Assembly: GCA_944324625.1 (NCBI GenBank)
Contig: CALUWZ010000045.1
Span: 1-11,406 of the forward strand
Direction of reading: 5' to 3'
From: an uncultured Mailhella sp.
GTDB lineage: Bacteria; Desulfobacterota; Desulfovibrionia; Desulfovibrionales; Desulfovibrionaceae
DNA length: 11,406 bases
Position 1 is the stretch's first letter. The number at the start of each line of letters is the position of its first letter. Made by a program: the position numbers and the translations under genes. Shown here piece by piece: positions 5,457-11,406 of this stretch. The notes under the pieces were generated by a model that was not told the origin of the DNA, made no database searches, and worked only from the letters and a program-made list of their open reading frames with translations.

Positions 5457-7754
5457 TTAAATTTCCTGAACTTTCATAATGCTGACTTCAAAAAGCAGAG
5501 GGTTGATTTTGCCGAGACGCAGCAGAACTTCCTGCCCCAAAAGGGCTTTGTCGCCGAAAAGCTGGCGTTTTGCCCTGACCAAAATCTGTTCCCTTGTCAG
5601 GCTGACAGTCACATACATATCGTTTTCGTCGGAAATAATTCCGTGGAAACCGCAGTTTTCTCCTTGGCGTTTGGCTTCCTGCTGCATAAACACAAAGCGC
5701 CAGTAACGGGGTCTGCTGCGCTGAACCTGACCTGCGAGGCCGTTGTGTACGTTGTAGCTCAGCAGCATTTGTTCCATTTCTTCCTTGTCAAACAAGGGGC
5801 TTTGGAAAAAATGATAATGCATGAGCTGGGCCTGATTGACCAAATCACCGTACCGTCTCAAGGGGGAGGTGACGGGGCTGTATGCTTTGAGTCCGAGCCC
5901 TGTATGAGGTTTAGCCTCGATTTCTGTCAGCGCAGGGCTGAGCAGGCGGGCGACTTTGGCGATTTCTTCGGGCTTTTTCCAAATGCCTGCCATTTCTTTG
6001 GGCATGCCTGCATTTTGGGTTCTGAAAAATAGATTAAAATTGTTCTGCACCGCAAAGTCGGCACAAATGGCATTGGCTATAACCATGAATTCGGAAACAA
6101 TGAGCTGTGCATTGCTGCTTTGGGGCATGGGTTCAATAAAAACTTTTGTCTGCCTGTCTTCGCCTTCCAGATATATGTCGTATTCGTCGCGTTCAATAAT
6201 GACCGCACCGTTTTCAATACGCTTATTAAGGTGAGCTTTTGCGAACGCATGAGCCTGCTGAAGCATATTGCGGTATTTATCCGCTTTTGCCAAAGCTTCG
6301 CTGCTAGGGGCATATTTTTCTTCCTGTATGGGATAATAGGATTTGGCGTTGCCGCAGAAGTCTGCATTAAGGGCGTCTTCCATGCTGATTTCAGCATTTT
6401 CTGTTTCGTCAGACAAAAAATGCTCGCAGGCAAGATACTGAAGATTGTCCTGCACCGCAATGCGGCAGAAATCCAATGATTTTTCGATGAGCGTGTTTTC
6501 TTTGTCATAAACCGCTTTGATGATCATTGCAGGTTTGATTTGCTGTTCCAGCAGGCTGAAAGCATAGGTGGAAAGCGATTCAGGCAGCATGTGCAGGCTG
6601 TGCTCGGGCAGATAAATGCTGGTGCAGCGTTTGGCAATTGTTTTGTCCAGTTCGCTGCCGAACTGCCAGAAAAAGGCAGGACAGGCCAAGGCAATGTATA
6701 TTTCCTTGCTGCCGTCAGGATTTTCCCTGAAATAAAAGGCGTCGTCTATGTCCTTGGTGCTTGCGCTGTCAATGCTGACAAAGGGCAGGTCAAGAGCTTT
6801 TTCAAAAACGCCGCAGAGGATTTCTCCGTCTTTAAGCCCTGCATGCAGACAGTTTTTGAAAATTCCCTGTTTGGGATTCAGGACAGGGGCAGACGTGTCC
6901 TCAAAAGGCATTTTGCTTATGGTTTTTGATAAATTCTGTATGGTGCCGATTTCTTCCGCAAAGGGTTCCGCAAATTTTTCTGTTTCGTCGTAATCGGCCT
7001 TGAGCAGCCAGAAATTGTAGTGTTCGGGTACAAGCTTCCATGCGCAGGCAAGCTGATATGCTATATGGGGTTCATCGGGAATTTGTTTGCTGACCTGTTT
7101 CCAAAGAAGATTTTCTTCGTGGCTTTCCGTTTCTGCCATGTGTTTGAAGAGCAGGTTTTTGAGTGTGCCTGCCACGGGTTCCTCGGGTTCTTTCAGACTG
7201 TCTTTTTCTGAGACTGTATGGTGTCTGCATGCCAGATCCCAGAGGAATTTAAACCATTCCGCACCGCCGGAAATAAGCGCCGTGCGTTCTTTCTGCTGTT
7301 TTTCGGCAAGGATTCTTGCTTCTACGGTTTCACTGTCGTAGACTTCAAAGTTCGGATTTTGGAATTTGAAACGGCTTTTGCACTCTAAAAGGGCGTGGGC
7401 ATAGGCGGAAACAATGTCGGGTGTCAGTTCGTTTTCCATAAGTCCGGCAAAAAATTCGGCACTTTCTTCGGCAACTTCGCCCTGTGTCATGTCCCAAAGT
7501 TCCAGAATATTGATATTTGCCTGAATCTGCTGGCGTTTTTCTTTGTGTTCATTCAGGGCTGCTATAATGTCTTCTTTTGCTTTGGCGCTTATGTTTGGTC
7601 CTGTCCACGGTAAAAGCCGTGCCTGTGTCAGATTTATCTCCCGTCTGTTGGCAAGAAGCAGACGGATTTTGCCCCCCTGTTCCTCAAGAACATAACCGAG
7701 GGCAGGCGCATTGTCCTGCATAAATTCCACAAGTGTTCCGGCTTTTATTGACAT
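5457..7754 (-). CDS. RNB-domain (RNase II/R family) exoribonuclease with a long N-terminal region
   Basis: Predicted cytosolic 3'-to-5' exoribonuclease of 765 residues. The RNB catalytic domain begins near residue 325 with FVSIDSASTKDIDDAFYF, supplying the four metal-binding aspartates (about D329, D335, D337, D338). Later marks are SEFMVIANAI (about 554-563) and TSPLRRYGDL (about 629-638), the RNA-end-binding arginine motif. The last 65 residues look S1-like (GFHGIISDENDMYVTVSL). The first 60 residues (GTLVEFMQD, LGYVLEEQGGKIRLLLANRREINL) resemble the SH3-like barrel of the RNase II subgroup in cyanobacteria, plastids and deltaproteobacteria rather than the cold-shock domains of E. coli RNase II/R. 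Residues 60-320 are mostly helical and I cannot assign a domain. Start chosen at 7754, where AAGGA precedes ATG by five bases; a start at 7781 would place coding sequence over the purH terminator. Last gene of the leftward block. Confidence 0.9.
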   Translation of the reverse strand: MSIKAGTLVEFMQDNAPALGYVLEEQGGKIRLLLANRREINLTQARLLPWTGPNISAKAKEDIIAALNEHKEKRQQIQANINILELWDMTQGEVAEESAEFFAGLMENELTPDIVSAYAHALLECKSRFKFQNPNFEVYDSETVEARILAEKQQKERTALISGGAEWFKFLWDLACRHHTVSEKDSLKEPEEPVAGTLKNLLFKHMAETESHEENLLWKQVSKQIPDEPHIAYQLACAWKLVPEHYNFWLLKADYDETEKFAEPFAEEIGTIQNLSKTISKMPFEDTSAPVLNPKQGIFKNCLHAGLKDGEILCGVFEKALDLPFVSIDSASTKDIDDAFYFRENPDGSKEIYIALACPAFFWQFGSELDKTIAKRCTSIYLPEHSLHMLPESLSTYAFSLLEQQIKPAMIIKAVYDKENTLIEKSLDFCRIAVQDNLQYLACEHFLSDETENAEISMEDALNADFCGNAKSYYPIQEEKYAPSSEALAKADKYRNMLQQAHAFAKAHLNKRIENGAVIIERDEYDIYLEGEDRQTKVFIEPMPQSSNAQLIVSEFMVIANAICADFAVQNNFNLFFRTQNAGMPKEMAGIWKKPEEIAKVARLLSPALTEIEAKPHTGLGLKAYSPVTSPLRRYGDLVNQAQLMHYHFFQSPLFDKEEMEQMLLSYNVHNGLAGQVQRSRPRYWRFVFMQQEAKRQGENCGFHGIISDENDMYVTVSLTREQILVRAKRQLFGDKALLGQEVLLRLGKINPLLFEVSIMKVQEI

Positions 7755-7764
7755 AATTTTCCTT
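7755..7764 (-). promoter_or_regulatory. Ribosome binding site that fixes the ribonuclease start
   Basis: On the minus strand AAGGA (7764-7760) is followed after five bases by ATG at 7754. This supports the MSIKAGTLVEF start over the upstream ATG at 7781, which would add nine residues and has the T tract of the terminator immediately before it. Confidence 0.75.
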
Positions 7765-7779
7765 TTTGTGCGTAAAATC

Positions 7780-7810
7780 AAAAAAAGGCAGGATAACCTG
7801 CCCTTTTTTT
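7780..7810 (-). terminator. Intrinsic terminator between purH and the ribonuclease gene
   Basis: Read on the minus strand, GGCAGG-TTAT-CCTGCC (7802-7787) forms a 6-bp GC-rich stem, flanked by an A run on the 5' side and seven T on the 3' side (7786-7780). It begins within the purH stop codon region and ends about 25 bases before the ribonuclease start. There is no obvious room for a new promoter in between. It may be a partial terminator that lowers ribonuclease expression relative to purH. The symmetrical A/T flanks mean it could also act on the + strand. Confidence 0.85.
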
Positions 7811-9077
7811 AGTGTTTGAAAGAGCGCTGCCCTGTAAAGAGCATGGCTATATTTTTTTCGTTGCAGGCGTCAATGACTTCAAAGTCGCGCAGGGAACCGC
7901 CGGGCTGTGCTATGGCGGTAATGCCTTGGGCGGCGGCAGTGTCTACACCGTCACGGAAGGGGAAGAATCCGTCGGAAACCATGCGCGTGCCGATAAGCCC
8001 GCCCTTTGCCTTGGCAGTTTCGGCCATGACTTCATCCAGTTCTTCTTTGGCTTTGGCGTCTTTGAGCGCAAGAAGCTGCCATTCGTACAGGGATTTTTGG
8101 TGGCGGTGATAAATAATGGAATCCGCATATTTGGTATAGGCTTTGTGAATGGTCAGTTCCACACAGCCCACGCGGTCCTGTTCGCCTGTACCTATGCCTA
8201 CCGTAGCGCCGTCTTTTACAAAAATAACGGAGTTGGAAGTAACGCCTGCTTCAACGGCCCATGCAAAGAGCAGATCTTCAACTTCTTCGGGCGCGGCGTT
8301 TCTTGTGGCGTAGGTTTTTCCTTCCTTGTCCATGGCCGTGGCAGGAATGAAGTCCTGAGCGGTGCGGATGCGGTTAACAAAGGACTGCTGAATGATAAGG
8401 CCGCCGTCCATGAGGCTTTTGATGTCAAGGAAGGGGGTTCCGCAGTATTCTTCCAGTCTGCCGAGTTGGGGAAGTTCCATAATGCGCAGGTTTTTGCGGG
8501 ATTTTAAAATATCAACAGTTCCGTCTTCAAAGCTTGGAGCGGCAACCACTTCAAAATATTGGGAGGAAATAAGTTCTGCGGTGGCTTTGTCAAGGGCGCG
8601 GTTGACGACCACTGCGCCGCCGAACGCGGCAATGCGGTCTGCCCAAAAAGCTTTGTTCATGGCTTCTTCAAGGCTTTCCTGCCATGCCGTGCCGCAGGGA
8701 TTGTTGTGTTTCAAAATGGTTGCGGCAGGTTTTTTGGTAAGATACTGCAGGATATTGGCGGCATTGTCCACATCGGTAAGGTTGGTTTTGCCGGGGTGCT
8801 TGCCGGCCTGAATCATTTGCGCTTCGGTGAGGGCTGAGGAAATGCCTTGTTTGGGGCCGCGCCATTTTTTGCCGCCAAGCGTACAGTCGCCGCTTTCCAT
8901 GGCATAAAGGGCGGCAGGCTGGTCAGGGTTTTCGCCGTAGCGCAGGCCGCGGATTTCGCCGTCCATGTCCCATGTGCGTTTTTTATAGGTAAGTTCCGTG
9001 CCGCCGAGGGTCAGTTTCAGAGTATCGGGAAATTGGTCTGCCACAATTTGGCTGTACATTTTTTTCAAATCGCTCAT
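7809..9077 (-). CDS. purH: AICAR transformylase (PurH-like, single domain)
   Basis: Cytosolic enzyme formylating AICAR to FAICAR with 10-formyl-THF, the next-to-last step of IMP synthesis. The 422 residues contain only the transformylase part of bifunctional PurH, which is usually about 510-530 residues. Visible motifs: LRYGENPDQPAALY (45-58), KHNNPCGT (123-130) with the catalytic Lys-His pair, and the C-terminal run beginning SDGFFPFRDGVDTAA (368 onward), followed by AIAQPGGSLRDFEV and ending FTGQRSFKH. The N-terminal MGS-like IMP cyclohydrolase domain is absent. Start at 9077 is backed by AGGA seven bases upstream, and the residues before YGENP show no trace of a truncated cyclohydrolase. 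The IMP cyclohydrolase must therefore be encoded elsewhere. The gene lies 18 bases after the NIL-ferredoxin gene and is followed directly by a terminator. The symbol is used for the transformylase activity only. Confidence 0.93.
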   Translation of the reverse strand: MSDLKKMYSQIVADQFPDTLKLTLGGTELTYKKRTWDMDGEIRGLRYGENPDQPAALYAMESGDCTLGGKKWRGPKQGISSALTEAQMIQAGKHPGKTNLTDVDNAANILQYLTKKPAATILKHNNPCGTAWQESLEEAMNKAFWADRIAAFGGAVVVNRALDKATAELISSQYFEVVAAPSFEDGTVDILKSRKNLRIMELPQLGRLEEYCGTPFLDIKSLMDGGLIIQQSFVNRIRTAQDFIPATAMDKEGKTYATRNAAPEEVEDLLFAWAVEAGVTSNSVIFVKDGATVGIGTGEQDRVGCVELTIHKAYTKYADSIIYHRHQKSLYEWQLLALKDAKAKEELDEVMAETAKAKGGLIGTRMVSDGFFPFRDGVDTAAAQGITAIAQPGGSLRDFEVIDACNEKNIAMLFTGQRSFKH

Positions 9078-9095
9078 AGCATGTTCCTGTATTGG

Positions 9096-9512
9096 TTATT
9101 CGTTTACAGAACCGATGTCAGATTTTATGGCTCGGACAGGGCAGATTTTTACACAGCGTGTGCAGACGACGCATTTTTCCACGTCAAAGGCAAGGTGACG
9201 TTCCTTGTCCATGTGCAGGGCCGCTGTGGGACAGATTGCCGTACAGGCGCCGCATTCCACGCAGGATTTTTCGTCGCGGTAAATGCGCTGTGCCACTTCG
9301 GAAACGATAATTTCCTGTTCTTCCAGATATTTTTTTGCCTGTTCAAGCTGTTCTTTGGAGCCGAGAATTTCCAAAATGAGATACCCTTCGCGGCCGCTTG
9401 AAATCTGCGCTTTGGATATGTTGAAGTCCAAGTCAAATTTACGGGTCAGGTTGCAGACAACAGGCTGTGTGCTGATGTTTGCCGGAAAGCGGAGATGAAT
9501 GTTGTAGCCCAT
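9096..9512 (-). CDS. NIL-domain 4Fe-4S ferredoxin, probable homocysteine-synthesis ferredoxin
   Basis: A 138-residue protein with an N-terminal NIL domain (about residues 1-75; PVVCNLTRKFDLDFNI, then YLILEILGSKEQLEQAKKYL) and a C-terminal 2[4Fe-4S] ferredoxin. Both clusters have the full CxxCxxCxxxCP pattern: Cys84, 87, 90, 94 and Cys114, 117, 120, 124. NIL domains are known as the methionine-binding regulatory end of MetN. NIL-ferredoxins of this architecture are, in methanogens and some sulfate reducers, partners of DUF39 proteins in forming homocysteine from aspartate semialdehyde with inorganic sulfide. That role is inferred here, since no DUF39 gene is in the window. The Shine-Dalgarno TAAGGA overlaps the stop codon of the upstream lipoprotein gene, so translation is probably coupled. 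A general electron-transfer role is the alternative. Confidence 0.9.
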   Translation of the reverse strand: MGYNIHLRFPANISTQPVVCNLTRKFDLDFNISKAQISSGREGYLILEILGSKEQLEQAKKYLEEQEIIVSEVAQRIYRDEKSCVECGACTAICPTAALHMDKERHLAFDVEKCVVCTRCVKICPVRAIKSDIGSVNE

Positions 9513-9521
9513 GGTTTTTCC

Positions 9522-10400
9522 TTATAAGGTTTTGAGAATGGTTTGCGCCCGTTTGGCTTCGGCGGCTTTGGGGTAAATGGTGACAAGTTCGTTGAGGCGC
9601 TGTTTTGCGGCATCTTTTTTATTGAGTTCCATAAAGCTCATGGCCTGTTTCAGATAGCAGGCAGGTGCTTTGTTGCTGTTGGGGAACTGGGAAATGACTT
9701 TTTCGTAGGCAAGGGCCGCACCGGCGTAATTTTTGAGCTGATACTGGCATTCTCCCTGCCAGAACCATGCATTGGAAACCAATTTGTGGTCAGGGTATAC
9801 GGTTGTGAAATCTTTGAATGCGTTCAGGCCTTTTTGGTAGTCACGGCTGTTGAAGCTGTTTATGCCGCTGTCGTACAGGGCCTGAGCCGTGTCAGATGTT
9901 TGTGCGGGCTGAACTGCAGGGTTTTGTGTGTCGGGCTGAACAGGGTTCTGCACGGCCTGCTGATTCTGTCCGTTCGGCGTCGGTGTGGTAATCATTGCCG
10001 TATTGTTGTTTTCAGTCGGCACTGTATTGGGTGTCTGCATGGGGGATGCAGGGTCATTGAGCTGCAGATCCATGGCAAGCTGGGTTTCGATAAGACGGAG
10101 GGCCCTGTCGTGACGGGCAATGATATTGCCGAGTTCCTGCGTTCCGCCGAGGTGGGCCGTGCTGTTCTGCAGATTGTCCAAAGAACCTTTGAGGGCCGAC
10201 ACTTCCTGCCGCAGTGCCTGCAGCTGTGACCAGCTGTCAGCTTGGGCGGGCTGAACATTGGCAATTTGTGCCTGCAGCTGGCGGATTGCACGGGTATTTT
10301 CGTTAACTGTGTACTGCAGATTGCTGCCGCTGCCTGCGGCAGTGCATGCGCCGAGCAGTAAAAATGCAGATAAGATGCTGAGTTTTTGTATTTTTTTCAT
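9522..10400 (-). CDS. CpoB/YbgF-like TPR lipoprotein
   Basis: Predicted lipoprotein of 292 residues. The signal peptide ends in the lipobox LLGAC with Cys19; Thr at +2 rather than Asp suggests sorting to the outer membrane. A coiled-coil segment follows (about 30-112), as in the trimerising N-terminus of CpoB. Then comes a Pro/Gln/Thr/Asn-rich linker (about 115-170) and three TPR repeats (about 172-290: ALYDSGINSFNSRDYQKGL, AWFWQGECQYQLKNYAGA, CYLKQAMSFMELNKKDAA). This matches the Tol-Pal-associated YbgF family, which coordinates outer-membrane constriction with peptidoglycan synthesis. E. coli CpoB is a soluble periplasmic protein; the lipid anchor differs. No tol or pal genes are in the window. 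It lies two genes after lspA, whose product would cleave its signal peptide. AAGGAG lies eight bases before the ATG. Confidence 0.88.
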   Translation of the reverse strand: MKKIQKLSILSAFLLLGACTAAGSGSNLQYTVNENTRAIRQLQAQIANVQPAQADSWSQLQALRQEVSALKGSLDNLQNSTAHLGGTQELGNIIARHDRALRLIETQLAMDLQLNDPASPMQTPNTVPTENNNTAMITTPTPNGQNQQAVQNPVQPDTQNPAVQPAQTSDTAQALYDSGINSFNSRDYQKGLNAFKDFTTVYPDHKLVSNAWFWQGECQYQLKNYAGAALAYEKVISQFPNSNKAPACYLKQAMSFMELNKKDAAKQRLNELVTIYPKAAEAKRAQTILKTL

Positions 10401-10442
10401 GGAGTATCTCCTTGCTGGAACTGTTTAAAAAATTCCTGCGTT

Positions 10443-10652
10443 TCAGTGCAGAGGCCTGCTTCTTCTTAAACCGAAAATTAAATAGCAAAGTCCGCCGACA
10501 ACAGGAAGGAAAATTCCTGCCAGTATCCAGAGCGTACGTTCCTTTTCCTGTTCAAATCTGTGATTTACCGCATGCCAGATGGCCCACAGGTTAATGATGG
10601 CCGGGAGCATGAGGAGCAAAAAGGTTAAGGCCGGTGTATCGGAAAAAAACAT
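10443..10652 (-). CDS. Small PLDc_N-type two-helix membrane protein
   Basis: A 69-residue protein with two hydrophobic helices (about residues 8-27 and 41-62) joined by a charged loop, HAVNHRFEQEKERT. The pattern NLWAIWHAV, then WILAGIFLPVVGGLCYLIFG and a basic RRSR end, matches the PLDc_N family, which is found at the start of cardiolipin synthases and also as free-standing small proteins of unknown function. The phospholipase catalytic HKD domains are absent. The ATG is three bases after the lspA stop, with AAAGG overlapping the end of lspA, so translation is probably coupled to lspA. A role in membrane lipid or envelope biology is only a guess from the neighbours. Confidence 0.82.
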   Translation of the reverse strand: MFFSDTPALTFLLLMLPAIINLWAIWHAVNHRFEQEKERTLWILAGIFLPVVGGLCYLIFGLRRSRPLH

Positions 10653-10655
10653 AAT

Positions 10656-11138
10656 TTACCTTTCAGGTTCTTTATAAAAAACATAGGCCACGATGAGCGT
10701 GCCGACGCAGATGGCAATATCCGCCACATTGAATACGGGCCAGTGCCATTGTTTAAAATACAAATCTATAAAATCAATGACATAGCGAAGACGCAGCCTG
10801 TCAATGAAATTGCCTGCAGCGCCGCCCAAAATGCAGGAAAAACCGAAGCTGAGCAGTTTTGAGTAGGGCATTTTGCGCATGAAGTGCAGGATAATCCACA
10901 GGGCGGCAATCGTAACGGCCACAAAGAACCAAAACTGCCAGACCGTGTCGGGATTGTTTAAAAAACCGAAGGCCGCACCGTAATTTCTCACATGCACGAT
11001 ATTGAAGCACTGCGGAATTACGGTGAAGCCGTCATACAAGGGGATATTGCGGACTATGACCCATTTGGTGAGCTGGTCCGCAATAACCCAGAATATAGCA
11101 AAAATAATCAGAATGTAATATCTATTATCTTTAACCAT
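10656..11138 (-). CDS. lspA: Lipoprotein signal peptidase (signal peptidase II)
   Basis: Inner-membrane aspartyl protease that removes signal peptides from prolipoproteins after diacylglyceryl modification. It has 160 residues, the normal length, with four membrane helices. Conserved blocks are visible in order: ADQLTKWVI (Asp21), VHVRNYGAAFGFL (48-60), GGAAGNFIDRLRLRYVIDFIDLY (105-127) with Asn110 and the catalytic Asp122, and WPVFNVADIAI (133-143) with the catalytic Asp140. The start is nine bases after the ileS stop. The Shine-Dalgarno sequence is weak, which suggests coupling to ileS translation. The ileS-lspA order is common across bacteria. The likely local substrate is the CpoB-like lipoprotein two genes downstream. 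Confidence 0.97.
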   Translation of the reverse strand: MVKDNRYYILIIFAIFWVIADQLTKWVIVRNIPLYDGFTVIPQCFNIVHVRNYGAAFGFLNNPDTVWQFWFFVAVTIAALWIILHFMRKMPYSKLLSFGFSCILGGAAGNFIDRLRLRYVIDFIDLYFKQWHWPVFNVADIAICVGTLIVAYVFYKEPER

Positions 11139-11147
11139 TATGAACCG

Positions 11148-11406
11148 TTACTGTTCAAGATTTTTCATCACTTCTGCACAGCGCGGGCAAAGGGTCGGAT
11201 GAGCTGCGTCCGTGCCGAGTTCGTCGGAGTAAATCCAGCAGCGTTCGCATTTTTCGCCTTTTGCCTTTGAAACAGCCACGGCTATGCCGTCGGTTTCGGC
11301 AAAGTATGCGTCAACCGGAGCATCCTTGATACTGTGCACATGCAGCTGTGAAATAATGCAGATGGCGCGAAGGTCCGTATGCAGGGCATTGAGGGCCTTT
11401 TGGAAT
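11148..11406 (-). CDS. ileS: Isoleucyl-tRNA synthetase, C-terminal end (partial)
   Basis: Only the last 85 or so codons are in the window; the frame stays open to the right edge, so the gene is cut by the window and is not broken. The visible part begins FQKALNALHTDLRAICIISQ, matching the helical C-terminal region of bacterial IleRS (the LRA-IVSQ pattern). It ends with the zinc-binding module GEKCERCW, then HPTLCPRCAEV, with paired Cys-x2-Cys knuckles typical of IleRS ends. The GTG at 11339 is an internal valine, not a start. Stop TAA at 11148. IleRS charges tRNA-Ile in the cytosol. It is probably the first gene seen of the leftward operon that continues into lspA. Confidence 0.95.
   Translation of the reverse strand, partial: FQKALNALHTDLRAICIISQLHVHSIKDAPVDAYFAETDGIAVAVSKAKGEKCERCWIYSDELGTDAAHPTLCPRCAEVMKNLEQ

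Noticed and set aside
5225..5479. 84-codon + strand frame after metF
   Set aside because: Starts inside the loop of the metF terminator, has no ribosome binding site and runs into the ribonuclease gene from the opposite strand.
6077..6508. Second minus-strand frame (143 codons) inside the ribonuclease gene, possible frameshift
   Set aside because: The main frame is continuous with all RNB motifs; the other frame has no family signal and is an overlapping shadow.
7812..8507. 231-codon + strand frame opposite purH
   Set aside because: Antisense to a fully conserved AICAR transformylase; composition is that of a reverse-frame shadow.
9543..10229. 228-codon + strand frame opposite the CpoB-like gene
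   Set aside because: Antisense shadow; the minus-strand gene has a lipobox, coiled coil and TPR repeats.
11337..11339. GTG as start of a separate small zinc-finger protein
   Set aside because: The frame continues upstream to the window edge with IleRS-like sequence (LRA-IISQ), so this is an internal valine of ileS.

Overview
The window looks like the chromosome of a moderately AT-rich member of the Desulfovibrionaceae or a close relative (anaerobic, sulfur-metabolising Desulfobacterota). This is an inference from gene content and order: ileS-lspA followed by a small PLDc_N-type membrane protein, a CpoB/YbgF-like lipoprotein, a NIL-domain ferredoxin and an AICAR-transformylase-only PurH, plus sensor-type periplasmic binding proteins. 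I could not run a database search to confirm the genus.

Left part (1-4240, + strand). About 550 bases of AT-rich, apparently non-coding DNA hold inverted repeats and a candidate promoter. They lead into a three-gene cluster: a 12-helix APC-superfamily amino acid permease, a secreted NMT1/SsuA-like substrate-binding protein, and a membrane-anchored PBPb (Venus-flytrap) protein of the kind usually found in sensor kinases or diguanylate cyclases but lacking any output domain. The spacings are 26 and 16 bases, and a strong terminator closes the cluster. There is no ABC ATPase or ABC permease, so two binding proteins sit with a secondary transporter. This is the most unusual part of the window and could be an undescribed uptake or sensing module.

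Middle (4241-5457). metF (methylenetetrahydrofolate reductase) stands alone between its own near-consensus promoter, whose spacer holds an inverted repeat, and a perfectly palindromic terminator. A 215-base convergent intergenic stretch follows.

Right part (5457-11406, - strand). Reading from the right edge leftwards: the 3' end of ileS, lspA, a PLDc_N-like small membrane protein, a cpoB/ybgF-like TPR lipoprotein, a NIL-4Fe-4S ferredoxin, a stand-alone AICAR transformylase (purH-like), a terminator, and then a large RNB-domain ribonuclease. Gaps from ileS to purH are 3 to 42 bases, consistent with one operon. LspA would process the lipoprotein encoded two genes downstream. The NIL-ferredoxin family has been linked to homocysteine formation from aspartate semialdehyde in anaerobes, which connects it functionally to the nearby metF. 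The terminator between purH and the ribonuclease lies only about 25 bases before the ribonuclease start, so ribonuclease expression probably depends on read-through or on an unrecognised promoter.

No tRNA, rRNA, CRISPR array, insertion sequence or phage gene was recognised.
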